Shown: positions 24,686-34,925, counted from the stretch's first letter. The stretch: DNA of 64,000 bases from Streptomyces cellulosae (GCA_014655195.1 BNBH01000017.1:119793-183792); one strand, 5' to 3'. The notes: generated by a model not told the origin, from the letters alone. A program made the numbers and translations.

Positions 24686-25084
24686 CTACTCCCGTCCGAG
24701 GGGTCTCAGTTCGTATTTCGGATTGAACAGCACCCGGCGACCACGGCTCATGGCGATCCGGCCCGATGCGATCAGCTTGCGCCCCGGCTCTATCCCCGTG
24801 ATGGAGCGCCTGCCGAGCCACACCACGTCCAGCGCGGCGGTACCGTCGAACAGCTCGGCCTCCAGGGCCGGCACTCCGGCGCGCGGCCGCTGCGTGACCG
24901 TGCGCAAGGTACCAGTAACCGTGACGATCTCGCGGTCCTGGCAGTCACCTATCCGCGTGCAGCCCGCCGTCGCGGCGTCCTCGCGCAGCTCCTCCGACTC
25001 CAGGTCCTCCTGGGAGGACGAGAGCCGGTCGAGCATGCGGCGGAACCGGCCTGCCGGCTTCTCGGACCGAGGAACAGCACTCAT
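24686..25084 (-). CDS. OB-fold nucleic-acid-binding protein
   Basis: 132 residues from ATG 25084. After a charged N-terminal helix, the core reads REIVTVTGTLRTVTQRPRAG, EAELFDGTAALDVVWLGRRSITGIEPGRKLIASGRIA, RRVLFNPKYELRPL, which is the five-stranded OB-fold pattern of the RecG-wedge/tRNA-anticodon type. Probable nucleic-acid binder of unknown role; forms an operon with the DUF3159 gene. Confidence 0.85.
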   Translation of the reverse strand: MSAVPRSEKPAGRFRRMLDRLSSSQEDLESEELREDAATAGCTRIGDCQDREIVTVTGTLRTVTQRPRAGVPALEAELFDGTAALDVVWLGRRSITGIEPGRKLIASGRIAMSRGRRVLFNPKYELRPLGRE

Positions 25085-25152
25085 ATCTGAAGCGTACCGG
25101 GGTGCACTGACGGTTACGTACCCTCTGCTTGCCCGGTCCGAACGGCTCCGCG

Positions 25153-25826
<674 letters not shown>

Positions 25827-25830
<4 letters not shown>

Positions 25831-28373
25831 GGCACCCGCCTTTCGTTCCGAGCGGTCACGCGGCCGTCCTGCGGGGAGGCGCCGGTCGCGTGCAGGGTGA
25901 GGGTCATGGTGAGGCCTCCGCCGGGCGTGTCGTCGGCGTTCAGGGTGCCGCCCATGGCCTCGGTGAAGCCGCGGGCGACGGCGAGGCCCAGGCCGACGCC
26001 GGCGCCGCGCGGGGCGTCGCCGTGGCGCTGGAACGGCGCGAAGATGCGCTCCTTCGCCTCGTCCGGGACGCCGGGGCCCCGGTCGACGACCCGCACCTCG
26101 ACCCGGTCGGCGAGGGCGCTGGCGGCGACCAGCACCTTCTCCCCGGGCGGGCTGTACTTCACGGCGTTCTCGATCACGTTGGCCATGGCCCGCTCCAGCA
26201 GTCCGGGGTCGGCGTCGACCATGGGCAGGGTCTCGGGGACGTCGAGGGCGACGCTGTCCTCGGCCACCCCGCCGAGGGCGCGGGGGACCACCTCGTCCAG
26301 GTCGGTGCCGCGCATCAGCGGGGTGACCGTGCCGGTGTGCAGACGGGACATGTCGAGCAGGTTGCCCACCAGGTGGTCCAGGCGGTCGGCGCCGTTCTCG
26401 ATGCCCTCGAGCAGCTCGGCGCGGTCCTCGTCGGACCATTCGACGTCCTCGGAGCGCAACGAGGAGACGGCCGCCTTGATCCCGGCCAGCGGGGTGCGCA
26501 GGTCGTGGCTGACGGCGGCGAGGAGCGCGGTGCGGATGCGGTTGCCCTCGGCGAGGGCGAGGGCGCGGTCGGCCTGTTCGCGCAGCCGTCTGCGGTCCAG
26601 GACGACGGCGGCCTGCGCGGCGAAGGCGGCCAGCACCCTGCGGTCCTCGGCGGGCGGCACCCGGCCGGTCAACGCCAGCGCCATGTGGTCGCCGACGGGC
26701 ACCTCGACGTCGGCGTCCTCCGGCCGTTCGGCCGCGCGGCCCCGGCCGACCCGGCCCGCGCAGGTCCACGGCTCGACGTCCCCGGCGCGTTCCAGCAGCG
26801 CGGCGGACTCCATGCCGAAGGTCTCCCGGACCCGTTCAAGGAGGTCCTCCAGGCCGGTCTCGCCGCGCAGCACGTTGCCCGCGAGGAACGACAGGATCTC
26901 CGACTCGGCGCGCAGCCGGGCCGCCTGCTGGGTGCGCCGGGCCGCGAGGTCGACCACGGACGCCACCGACGTGCCGACCGCGACGAAGACGACGATCGCG
27001 ACGATGTTCCGCGGGTCGGAGACGCTCCAGGTGTGCAGGGGCGGGGTGTAGAGGAAGTTGAGCAGCAGCGAGCCGACGGCCGCGGAGGCGAGGGCCGGCC
27101 ACAGCCCGCCGAGGAGCGCCGCGGCGACCGTGACCGCGAGGAACATCAGCATGTCGATGGCGAGCCCCGGGTCGACGGCGCTGAGCAGCGCCGCCAGGAC
27201 GACGGGCCCCGCCGTGCCGACCGTCCATCCCCAGGCGAGGCGCAGCCGTCCCAGGGGCGCGCCCCGGGTGACGGGCAGTCCGCGGCCCTTGGCGGCCTCC
27301 TCGTGGGTGACGATGTGCACGTCCATGTCGGGTCCGCAGTCGCGGGCGACGGTCGCTCCGACGCCGGGGCCGAACACGTACTGCCAGGTGCGGCGGCGGG
27401 AGGAGCCCAGCACGATCTGGGTGGCGTTGGCGCCGCGCGCGAAGTCGAGCAGGGCGGCCGGTATGTCGTCGCCGACGACGTGGTGGAAGCTGCCGCCGAG
27501 GTCCTCGACGAGGGTGCGCTGGGCGGCCAGCTCGCCGGGCGAGGCGGAGGTGAGGCCGTCGCTGCGGGATATGTACACGGCGAGCAGCTGCCCGCCCGCG
27601 CCCTTCTCCGCGAGGCGCGCGGCGCGCCGGATGAGGGTGCGGCCCTCGGGCCCGCCGGTCAGTCCGACCACGATCCGCTCGCGCGAGCCCCAGATCGCGG
27701 AGACGGCGTGCTCGCTGCGGTAGCGCTGAAGGTGGGCGTCCACCCGGTCGGCGACCCACAGCAGGGCGAGTTCACGCAGGGCGGCGAGGTTGCCGGGGCG
27801 GAAGTAGCTGGAGAGGGCCGCGTCGACCTGGTCGGGCTGGTGGATGTTGCCGTGCGCCATGCGGCGGCGCAGCGCCTCGGGCGTCATGTCGACGAGTTCC
27901 ACCTGGTCGGCGCGGCGCACCACCTCGTCCGGCACGGTCTCCGCCTCGCGTACGCCGGTGATGGACTCCACGGTGTCGCCCAGCGACTCCAGGTGCTGGA
28001 TGCCGACGGTGGACAGCACGTCGATCCCGGCGGCGAGCAGCTCCTCCACGTCCTGCCAGCGCTTGGCGTTGCGCGAGCCGGGCGCGTTGGTGTGGGCGAG
28101 CTCGTCGACCAGGGCGACACAGGGGCGGCGGGCGAGGACGGCGTCGAGGTCCATCTCGGCGACGGTCGTGCCACCGTGCTCCAGCCGCCGGTACGGGACC
28201 TGCTCCAGGCCGGCCAGCAGGGCCTCGGTGCGGGGCCTGCCGTGCGTCTCGACGAAGGCGACGACGCAGTCGGTGCCCCGTTCGGCGCGGCGGTGCGCCT
28301 CGGCGAGCATCGCGTAGGTCTTGCCCACACCCGGCGCGGCGCCGAGGTGGATCCGAAGCTTGCCGCGTCCCAT
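25827..28373 (-). CDS. kdpD: KdpD-type sensor histidine kinase
   Basis: 848 residues with the full KdpD order: N-terminal KdpD domain with Walker-type GAAPGVGKTYAML (about 11) and VDELAHTNAPGSRN; a USP domain (about 235-370); a block of hydrophobic segments (about 390-490, LAIDMLMFLAVTVAAALLG, NIVAIVVFVAVGTSVASV); a GAF-like part; HisKA with SHDLRTPLAGIKA (about 625); and HATPase motifs NVIENAVKYSPPG and DRGPGVPDEAKE. Membrane-bound potassium/turgor sensor partnered with the coupled KdpE. Upstream is a 130-bp gap to the ABC ATPase gene. Confidence 0.93.
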
Positions 28374-28505
28374 GGCCCCATTGTCTTCCGGTCGTGCTCC
28401 TGGCGGAGTCGACCTTAGGCCGCCGTACGCGGCGTCCGAACCGCGGGCGGGGGTACGGGGTCCGACCTTGACGCAACCCTGACGCGCCCGCCGGGCGGCC
28501 GCCGG

Positions 28506-29198
28506 TCAGTGCTCGATGATCTGCCCGTCGCTCAGTTCGAGGACCCGGTCGGCCAGGTCGAGCAGGGTCGTGTCGTGGGTGGCCACGAGCGCGGTGACGT
28601 TCTCGCTGCGGACGACGGCGCGCACCAGCTCCATCACGGCGTGCCCGGTCTCGGCGTCGAGCTGGCCGGTGGGCTCGTCGGCGATGAGCAGGGAGGGGTT
28701 GTTGGCGAGGGCGCGGGCGATGGCGACCCGCTGCTGCTGGCCGCCGGACAGCTCGCCGGGCCGCTGGGCGGCGTGGTCGGCGAGGCCGACGAGGGACAGC
28801 AGCAGTTCGACGCGCTCCTCGCGCTCGCGGGGGTCCGCGCCGCGCAGCCTCAGCGGGACGCCGACGTTCTCGGCGGCGCCGAGGATGGGGATGAGGCCGA
28901 AGGACTGGAAGACGAAGCCGACGTGGTCGCGGCGCAGGGCGAGCAGGCCGTCCTCGTCGAGGCCGGCGAGGTCGCGGCCGTCGACGTCGACCCGTCCCCG
29001 GTCCGGGGTGTCCAGGCCTCCGACGATGTTCAGCAGGGTGGTCTTGCCCGATCCTGAGCGTCCCTTGAGGGCGACGAGTTCGCCGCGCGGGACCTCGAAG
29101 GAGACGCCCCGCAGCGCGTGCACGGCGGCGGCGCCGCTGCCGTACGACTTGTGCACGTCCTCGACGCGCACCATGACGTCGGTGATCGTCCGTCCCAT
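28506..29198 (-). CDS. ABC transporter ATP-binding protein (MacB/LolD type), no adjacent permease
   Basis: 230 residues. Walker A GRSGSGKTTLLN, Q-loop VFQSFGLIP, signature LSGGQQQRVAIARAL, Walker B LLIADEPTGQLD and H-loop ATHD are all intact. The sequence is closest in type to lipoprotein/macrolide exporters of the MacB/LolD class, whose partner FtsX-like permease is normally adjacent; here neither neighbour is a permease. Starting at ATG 29198 gives the MGRTITDV leader; ATG 29174 (MVRVEDV) is also plausible. It may serve a permease encoded elsewhere. Confidence 0.88.
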   Translation of the reverse strand: MGRTITDVMVRVEDVHKSYGSGAAAVHALRGVSFEVPRGELVALKGRSGSGKTTLLNIVGGLDTPDRGRVDVDGRDLAGLDEDGLLALRRDHVGFVFQSFGLIPILGAAENVGVPLRLRGADPREREERVELLLSLVGLADHAAQRPGELSGGQQQRVAIARALANNPSLLIADEPTGQLDAETGHAVMELVRAVVRSENVTALVATHDTTLLDLADRVLELSDGQIIEH

Positions 29199-29265
29199 GT
29201 GTGGATGCCCTCCCCCGCGGACCGGGCGCCAGTATCGCCGTCCGGCGCCCGGTCGATCAACAGGG

Positions 29266-30468
29266 TCAGGCGGGATTGTCGCCGTGGGTGAGGGTCTCCC
29301 AGGCGACGAACAGGTTGTTGGTGCCGGCCGGACGGGTGCGCTCGGTCAGCGCCTGGGTGTTGGTCATGGCGAAGCCGAGGCGGTTGTGCATCGCGTTGTG
29401 GCCGACCTCGGTGACCGGGCCGAGGCTGAGGTGCAGCGAGCCGCCGCACAGCCAGCCGGGCACGGGCTCGCCCTGCTCGTACTTCGCCTGGAAGCCGAGC
29501 GCGTGCCGCAGCCGCTCGCCCACGTCGGTGCCGTAGAGGTCGTGGCCCTGGATACGGCTGGTCTCGGCGACGTGCGAGAGGGAGGAGATGCCGTAGCCGG
29601 TGTGCGTGAGGTCGCGGCAGGTCTCCTGGGTGAGGCCGGTGACGAAGGTGGACTGGTTCTGCCAGTACCGGACGATCTTGTCGTGGGTGTCGAGGTTCTG
29701 GCTGGGGACGGTCCTCGGCAGGGGTCCGTCGGACGCCAGGTAGACGTAGGCGGCGGCACGGGTGCGGAACGTCGCCATCGCCTTGTCGTACGAGGCGCGG
29801 TCCTCCAGGAAGACGGAGATGCCGACGGCGGCCTCCATCATCGTCAGCTCCCAGTTCCCGTTGGAGTTGGAGCCGTTGATGATCTCGGGCAGGTAGACGT
29901 CGCGCAGCACGGTGGCGAAGCGGTTCTGGTGGGGCCAGCCGCCGGTGTAGGTGTGCTTGACGATCTCGGCGGCCTTGGCCCAGGAGGAGCCGGCCCAGCC
30001 GGTCTGCAGGGGCGCGTTGCTGTTGGTGTGGTCGCGGATCACGGCGGACCAGGCGTCCATGAGCTGGATGGCCTTGGCGGCGTGGCGGGCGTCGCGGGTG
30101 ACGTACCACATGAGGGCCTGGGTGTACGCGGCGATCGCGTCCTCGCGTTCGTCCGTGCAGCCGAGGTTGGGGTTGGAGTACGAGCCGCACTCCACGATCG
30201 CGCGGGGTTTGGGGGTGCGGTCGAGGTCGGCGTACTTGCTCGCCGCCATGCGGTCGTAGGCGGTCTTCCAGGGCTGGGCGCCGGCGAGGACCTTGGTGCG
30301 GGCGAAGTCGAGCTGGGGCTTGGAGACGGTGACGCCGGGGTGGGTGAAGGTGGCGGGGGCCGCCGCCTGGGCGGGTGGGGCGGTGGGGTGGAGGGTGAGG
30401 GTGCCGGCGAGGGCGGTGGTCAGGAGGGCGAACAGGAGGCGGCTGCGGTGGGGGCGTGGAGATGACAT
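29266..30468 (-). CDS. Secreted alginate lyase-family polysaccharide lyase
   Basis: About 400 residues from ATG 30468. The signal peptide (RSRLLFALLTTALAGTLTL ... PPAQAAA) predicts secretion. The mature part has the alpha/alpha-barrel pattern of the alginate lyase family (PF05426 type): WKTAYDRMAASKYADL, SNSNGNWELTMMEAAVGI, YWQNQSTFVTGLTQETCRDL, HTGYGISSLSHVAETSR. It would beta-eliminate a uronate-containing polymer; the exact substrate is not readable. An in-frame ATG at 30495 would add nine residues. A 327-bp gap with repeat hairpins separates it from the DUF3710 gene upstream. Confidence 0.85.
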   Translation of the reverse strand: MSSPRPHRSRLLFALLTTALAGTLTLHPTAPPAQAAAPATFTHPGVTVSKPQLDFARTKVLAGAQPWKTAYDRMAASKYADLDRTPKPRAIVECGSYSNPNLGCTDEREDAIAAYTQALMWYVTRDARHAAKAIQLMDAWSAVIRDHTNSNAPLQTGWAGSSWAKAAEIVKHTYTGGWPHQNRFATVLRDVYLPEIINGSNSNGNWELTMMEAAVGISVFLEDRASYDKAMATFRTRAAAYVYLASDGPLPRTVPSQNLDTHDKIVRYWQNQSTFVTGLTQETCRDLTHTGYGISSLSHVAETSRIQGHDLYGTDVGERLRHALGFQAKYEQGEPVPGWLCGGSLHLSLGPVTEVGHNAMHNRLGFAMTNTQALTERTRPAGTNNLFVAWETLTHGDNPA

Positions 30469-30795
30469 GTGGGGGGGCCATCCGTTCCCGTACATGAACA
30501 GTGGGCGTCCCTTTGAACACCCGAACTGATCCGGGACGGTAGGTCCAGACCAATGCCGCGTCAAGGGTTGCCGCACCAGGAGGTCGCCCCTGCCGCCCCT
30601 TCCCGTCCCGGCCCTGGGGGCTTCGCCCCCAGACCCCTCGTCGGCCCTGGCGGGCCTCGTCCTCACACGCCGGACGGGCTACTTGTAGCCCGTCCGGCGT
30701 GTGAGGAGCGGGGTCCGGGGCGGAGCCCCGGAAAGCACAGCGGCCCGCGGCGGCCGGCCGCGAACGGCCGGCCCCGCGGGCCGACAAGAACAGCG
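30469..30795. other. Intergenic region with three hairpins
   Basis: No gene seen. It contains the alginate lyase promoter area and a cluster of hairpins: CTGGGGG-CTTCG-CCCCCAG (30614-30632), a 21-bp perfect stem (30661-30681 with 30686-30706, CTTG loop; core ACGCCGGACGGGC), and CCGGGGC-GGA-GCCCCGG (30715-30731). These lie past the DUF3710 stop and are its likely terminator set. Confidence 0.7.
30661..30706. terminator. 21-bp perfect hairpin of a dispersed streptomycete repeat type
   Basis: Arms 30661-30681 and 30686-30706 are exact reverse complements. The same core (CGCCGGACGGGCT) recurs in the hairpin at 43809-43854 after sepH, each time flanked by a CCGGGGC...GCCCCGG-type element, so this is a repeat family used at gene ends. 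Confidence 0.75.
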
Positions 30796-31548
30796 CTAGC
30801 GCACCTCGGTGATTTCAGGCCCCCGCTGCAGCCGGCTCATCCCGCCCGCGAACCGCGACCCTTCCTCCTGCTGCACGTTCTCCGGCACCATCTGCGCATC
30901 GTTCGGCAGCTTCAGCACGATCGGATCGCGCGGGGCCATGGGCCCGTCCCCTCGCACCACCACCGTGTCCCGGAAGATCTGCTCCAGCAGACCGGCCGCC
31001 TGCGGCTGCACCGCGCCCTGCCCGGAGATCACTCCGCGCAGGAACCAGCGGGGGCCGTCCACGCCGACGAACCGCACGACCTGAAAGCCGCCCGTGCCGT
31101 CCGGCAGCTGCACCGGGACCTGGGCGCGCAGCTCCCAGCCCAGCGGACCCTCGACCTCGTCGATGATGCCGCCCTGCTGGGTGATGCCGGCGGCGATCTC
31201 CTCGCGCACCTCACCCCAGATGCCCTCGCGCTTGGGCGCGGCGAAGGCCTGCAGCTGGATGGCGCTGTCCTGCAGCACGACGGTGGCCGCGACGATCGCG
31301 TCGCCCGCGACCTCCACGCGCAGTTCCATGCCGTCCACACCGGGCACGAACAGACCGCCCAGATCGACCCGGCCCTCGCCGGGCTCGCGGACCTCGGAGC
31401 TGTCCCAGGGCCCGTCGGGCCGGGGCGCGGGCTCGAGCCTCACGCGCCCGTTCTCCTCGTCCGCCTCCGCGCCGACACCGTCGACGACCTGCTCGGCCTC
31501 GCCGGCCGCACCGTCGGCGGCATCCCTCTTCTTGCGACGTCCGAACAC
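30796..31548 (-). CDS. DUF3710 family protein
   Basis: 250 residues from GTG 31548 (VFGRRKKRDAADG). After a charged, disordered N-terminus, the body carries LGGLFVPGVDGMELRVEV, VLQDSAIQLQAFAAPKREGIWGEVR, GWELRAQVPVQ and RFVGVDGPRWFLRGVISG, which I recognise as DUF3710, an actinobacterial family of unknown function. The start lies 1 bp after the dUTPase stop, so it is translationally coupled in a thioesterase-dut-DUF3710 operon. That order is conserved in streptomycetes as I remember them. Confidence 0.88.
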   Translation of the reverse strand: MFGRRKKRDAADGAAGEAEQVVDGVGAEADEENGRVRLEPAPRPDGPWDSSEVREPGEGRVDLGGLFVPGVDGMELRVEVAGDAIVAATVVLQDSAIQLQAFAAPKREGIWGEVREEIAAGITQQGGIIDEVEGPLGWELRAQVPVQLPDGTGGFQVVRFVGVDGPRWFLRGVISGQGAVQPQAAGLLEQIFRDTVVVRGDGPMAPRDPIVLKLPNDAQMVPENVQQEEGSRFAGGMSRLQRGPEITEVR

Positions 31549-31549
31549 G

Positions 31550-32107
31550 TCACTGTCCTTCCCGGTCGGATACGACCGAAGCGTATCGATTCCCACCCGC
31601 TGTACCGCCCTCGGCGGCCTGAACGCTTGTGCCGCTCTTACCTTCCACCGCGGTATGGCCTCCGGTGGATCCGAAGCCCCCCTCGGCCCGGGCCGATGCG
31701 GGCAGCCGCGCGACCGACACGAAGCGCACCCTCTCGACCTGTTGGACGACCAGTTGGGCAATCCGGTCGAAGCGCTCGAACCGCACGGACTCGCGCGGGT
31801 CGAGATTCACCACGATCACCTTGATCTCCCCACGGTACCCGGCATCAATCGTCCCCGGGGCATTCACCAGGGCGACGCCGCAGCGGGCGGCAAGGCCGGA
31901 TCGCGGGTGCACGAAGGCCGCGTACCCCTCCGGGAGCGCGACAGACACCCCGGTGGGCAGCACGGCCCGCTCCCCCGGGGCCAGCTCGCAGGCCTCGGTG
32001 GTGCGCAGATCGGCCCCCGCGTCGCCGGGGTGCTCGTACGCAGGAAGCGGTACGTCCGGGTCGACGCGCCGGATGAGCACCTCGAGCGCCCCGCGGCCGG
32101 CGCTCAC
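31550..32107 (-). CDS. dut: Deoxyuridine 5'-triphosphate nucleotidohydrolase (dUTPase)
   Basis: 185 residues from GTG 32107, overlapping the thioesterase stop. Hydrolyses dUTP to dUMP and pyrophosphate, keeping uracil out of DNA. All five trimeric dUTPase motifs are present: PGDAGADLRTT, PRSGLAARCGV, NAPGTIDAGYRGEIKV, RIAQLVV, and the C-terminal glycine-rich GGFGSTG. A tail of about 30 residues follows motif 5 (KSGTSVQAAEGG...), longer than minimal enzymes. Confidence 0.95.
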   Translation of the reverse strand: MSAGRGALEVLIRRVDPDVPLPAYEHPGDAGADLRTTEACELAPGERAVLPTGVSVALPEGYAAFVHPRSGLAARCGVALVNAPGTIDAGYRGEIKVIVVNLDPRESVRFERFDRIAQLVVQQVERVRFVSVARLPASARAEGGFGSTGGHTAVEGKSGTSVQAAEGGTAGGNRYASVVSDREGQ

Positions 32108-32688
32108 GGGTTCACCTCGAAGGCGCGGGCCCGGCGGACCTGGTCGGGGTCGTCCATGGCGGCCCGGATCTCCTCCTGGCGGCCGTGGTCGATGAAGTGG
32201 TCCACCTTGACCTCGATGAACAGGGCGTCCGCGCGGACGGCGACGGGTCCGTCGGGGCCGCCGATGTGTCCGGTGGCGGTGCAGTAGATCTTCCGTCCGG
32301 CGACGGCGGTCACCTCGGCCTTGAGGTGCAGCACGGTGCCGACGGGCACGGGCCGGACGAAGTCGGTCTCCAGCCGTCCGGTGACGGCGATGACGCGGAG
32401 CAGCCAGTTCAGCGAGCCGAGCGTCTCGTCGAGGGCGGTGGCCAGCACGCCGCCGTGGGCGAGGCCGGGGGCGCCCTGGTGCGCGGGCTGCACGGTGAAC
32501 TCGGCGGTGATCGTCACGCCTTCGCCGGCGCGCGCCTGGAGGTGCAGCCCGTGGGGCTGTTCGTCGCCGCAGCCGAAGCACTGCCCGTAGTGGGCGCCCA
32601 GGAGCTCGCCCGGTGCGGGGGCGTCGGGGTGGCGCACGGGCGGCACGGCGTCGGCGGGGGGCTGAAGAGCTGCGGAATTACCACTCAC
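32104..32688 (-). CDS. PaaI-family hotdog-fold thioesterase
   Basis: 194 residues. Hotdog signatures: FGCGDEQPHGLHLQ, APGLAHGGVLATALDETLGSLNW (catalytic-type HGG with Asp/Glu on the long helix), RLETDFVRPVPVGTVLHLKAEV. Expected to cleave acyl-CoA thioesters. First gene of the operon with dut and DUF3710. Its stop overlaps the dut start (GTGA). Confidence 0.88.
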   Translation of the reverse strand: MSGNSAALQPPADAVPPVRHPDAPAPGELLGAHYGQCFGCGDEQPHGLHLQARAGEGVTITAEFTVQPAHQGAPGLAHGGVLATALDETLGSLNWLLRVIAVTGRLETDFVRPVPVGTVLHLKAEVTAVAGRKIYCTATGHIGGPDGPVAVRADALFIEVKVDHFIDHGRQEEIRAAMDDPDQVRRARAFEVNP

Positions 32689-32780
32689 AGCCGCAGACCT
32701 TACCCGCCTCGCGTAAGGCGCCCGAGCACGCGTCCGCCCTGGCGCGGGACCCCCGCCGGGACCGTGCCAAGCTTGGCTTC

Positions 32781-33251
32781 ATGCAGCTTTCCGCCGCCCC
32801 GTACGAAGAACGCCTCACCGCTCCGCGCTCCTGGTGGTTCCTGTGCCTTCTGGCCGGGCTCTCCTTCGCGCTGATCATGCTGCCGTTCGGCACCCTGCCC
32901 ATGCTCGTCGGGCTGGCCGGCGGGACCGCCGCGGCGGCGGTCGTGGTGAGCGCGTACGGCTCGGTGCGGATCCGGGTCGTGAACGGTCATCTGATCGCGG
33001 GCGAGGCGAAGATCCCGGCGTCGGCGCTGGGTGACGCGGAGGTGCTGGACGCGGAGGAAGCGCGCGCCTGGCGCGGCCCGAAGGCCGACCCGCGCGCGTT
33101 CATGCTGCTGCGGGCGTACGTCCCCGGCGCGCTGCGCGTGACGGTCACGGACCCGGAGGACCCGACTCCGTACGTCTTCCTGTCCACGCGTGAGCCCGAG
33201 CGGCTGGCGCGGGCGCTGCGGACGGCGAGGGACGGGGCGGACGCCTCGTAG
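32781..33251 (+). CDS. DUF3093 family membrane protein
   Basis: 156 residues from ATG 32781. YEERLTAPRSWWFLCLLAGLSFALIMLPFG and GGTAAAAVVVSAYGSVRIRV give two membrane helices followed by a soluble, PH-like C-terminal part (LIAGEAKIPASALGD, PYVFLSTREPERLARAL). This is the DUF3093 pattern of actinobacteria, function unknown. Divergent from the thioesterase-dut operon (92 bp between starts). Confidence 0.88.
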   Translation: MQLSAAPYEERLTAPRSWWFLCLLAGLSFALIMLPFGTLPMLVGLAGGTAAAAVVVSAYGSVRIRVVNGHLIAGEAKIPASALGDAEVLDAEEARAWRGPKADPRAFMLLRAYVPGALRVTVTDPEDPTPYVFLSTREPERLARALRTARDGADAS

Positions 33252-33278
33252 CGGCCCGCTCACGGGCCCACCGGGCGG

Positions 33279-34223
33279 CTATCCGAGGCCGTCGTCCTTC
33301 CGGTGGCGGTCGGCGTCCATGTCGAGCTCCAGGGCGTGCTCGGGAAGGGCGTCGGCGGGGCGCTCCAGTTCGGGGAGCGCGGGCAGCTCGTCCCACGGGA
33401 CCTGGACCTTGCGCAGGTCGTCCCGGATGCGGGCGGCGAGCTTTCTGGTGTCGCGCCGGTTCATCACGGCGCCGACGGCCGCTCCGACGAGGAACGGCAT
33501 CAGGTTCGGCAGGTTGCGCACCGTGCGTTTCATGATCCGCTGGCGCAGTTCGCGCTTCATGCGGCTGTTCAGCGCGGCACTCACGGTGGAGGGCTTGGTC
33601 GCCTCGATGCCGCGCTCCTGGGACCAGGAGTCGAGGTAGACGGTGCTGCGCTGGGCGAGGGTGCCGGCGGGCCGTACGCCGTAGACCTCATGCAGTTCGG
33701 CGATCAGCTTCAGCTCGATCGCGGCGACGCCGGTGACCTCGGCGGCCAGCTCGGTCGGCATCGCGGGCGGCACGGGCATCATGGCCGCCGCTCCGACGCC
33801 TGCCCCGACCGTCGCGGTGGCCTTGGCGGCGCCCGCCACGAGCTTGTCGGCGATCTCCTCGGGCCCGAGCCCGGGGAACTGCTCCCGCAGGGTCGCGAGG
33901 TCCCGTACGGGCACACGCGGGGCGATGTCGATGATCCGGTCGGCGAGGTGCGCCAGACCCGCGCGGGCGCGTGCTCCGCCCTTGCGGACGCCTTCCAGGG
34001 CCTTCCTTCGGACGACGGCGGTGCGCCTGCGCGCCACGGGCGTGGTGACCTCCAGGGACGCCGGGAGGTCACCCCGGCCGGCCGGCGCTTCGAGCGAGGC
34101 CGCCCCGTCACCGGTCCAGCCTCGCTCGGGATCACGCGTGTCGTGCTGTGGGTCCTCGGTGGACCCTTGGTCCGCTCCCTTCGAGAAGAAGCGGCGCTTC
34201 CGCGGTGGGGTCGAGCCAGTCAC
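33279..34223 (-). CDS. EcsC-like conserved actinobacterial protein
   Basis: 314 residues. A disordered, charged N-terminus (about 1-95) is followed by helices LAHLADRIIDIAPRVPVRDLATLREQFPG, ATATVGAGVGAAAMMPVPPAMPTELAAEV and VRNLPNLMPFLVGAAVGAVMNRRDTRKLAARI. The Gly/Ala-rich helices that could insert into a membrane and the overall order resemble EcsC-domain proteins, a loosely defined family. The function is unknown. It is co-oriented with, and 13 bp downstream of, the DUF4193 gene, so the two are probably cotranscribed. Confidence 0.65.
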   Translation of the reverse strand: MTGSTPPRKRRFFSKGADQGSTEDPQHDTRDPERGWTGDGAASLEAPAGRGDLPASLEVTTPVARRRTAVVRRKALEGVRKGGARARAGLAHLADRIIDIAPRVPVRDLATLREQFPGLGPEEIADKLVAGAAKATATVGAGVGAAAMMPVPPAMPTELAAEVTGVAAIELKLIAELHEVYGVRPAGTLAQRSTVYLDSWSQERGIEATKPSTVSAALNSRMKRELRQRIMKRTVRNLPNLMPFLVGAAVGAVMNRRDTRKLAARIRDDLRKVQVPWDELPALPELERPADALPEHALELDMDADRHRKDDGLG

Positions 34224-34236
34224 GGCCGACCCCGCC

Positions 34237-34533
34237 TCAGTCGCAGTCGCGGCAGATCGGCTGGCCGTTCTTCTCGCGGGCCAGCTGGCTGCGGTGGTGC
34301 ACCAGGAAGCAGCTCATGCAGGTGAACTCGTCCTGCTGCTTGGGCAGGACCCGGACGGCCAGCTCTTCGTTCGAGAGGTCCGCTCCGGGCAGTTCGAGTC
34401 CTTCCGCGGCCTCAAACTCGTCGACGTCCACGGCCGAGGCCGACTTGTCGTTCCGCCGGGCCTTCAGCTCTTCCAGGCTGTCCGAGTCGACGTCGTCGTC
34501 GGTCTTGCGTGGAGTGTCGTAGTCGGTAGCCAT
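34237..34533 (-). CDS. DUF4193 family zinc-ribbon-like protein
   Basis: 98 residues from ATG 34533 with an AGGGGGAGA SD. The N-terminal half is acidic (TDDDVDSDSLEELKARR, VDVDEFEAAEGLELPGADLSNEEL); the C-terminal half has CMSC and CRDC pairs that should bind zinc. This is the DUF4193 pattern, small actinobacterial proteins of unknown function, perhaps binding nucleic acid or RNA polymerase. No catalytic residues seen. Confidence 0.88.
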   Translation of the reverse strand: MATDYDTPRKTDDDVDSDSLEELKARRNDKSASAVDVDEFEAAEGLELPGADLSNEELAVRVLPKQQDEFTCMSCFLVHHRSQLAREKNGQPICRDCD

Positions 34534-34925
34534 GTCGCTCTCCCCCTCTGGGTGTATGCGGTGTCTCCAGCGCACGTAACGCGTGAGAGGCCGGACTTGT
34601 GCCCGACCTGAGGCGGAGATTTTGCCTCACATCAAGGTCTGTTACTCAATCGACACCCAACCGGACTCCTCATGAGTGATCGGCTTGGATGGCGATGGGG
34701 ACCGTACACGGTCCCGATGCCGCACTACAAAGGCACCTCACCGTGTACTTCCCGTGAACGGGACCCCTGAAAACCGGGACTTTTCCGGCCTTCCGACGGG
34801 GTTCATGATCACGGAGAGTAGATGGCCGAATCGACGCGCCTGTGATCGATCACACATGAATTCGATCGTGGGGATGCTCGAAAATTCCGCCCAAAGCGAA
34901 CACGGGCCGGGGCCGGGGCATAATG
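34534..34925. other. Intergenic region between the DUF4193 gene and cutS
   Basis: 392 bp without a credible gene, less GC-rich than its neighbours. It must hold the DUF4193 promoter (transcribed leftward) and the cutS 3' end. It contains a perfect 14-bp palindrome at 34841-34854 described separately. I could not identify -35/-10 elements with confidence. Confidence 0.6.
34841..34854. promoter_or_regulatory. Perfect palindrome TGTGATCGATCACA, Crp-like operator candidate
   Basis: Fourteen-base perfect dyad, readable as GTG-N6-CAC, the spacing I associate with Crp-type regulator sites in Streptomyces. It is about 310 bp upstream of the DUF4193 start and 85 bp after the cutS stop. Confidence 0.4.
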
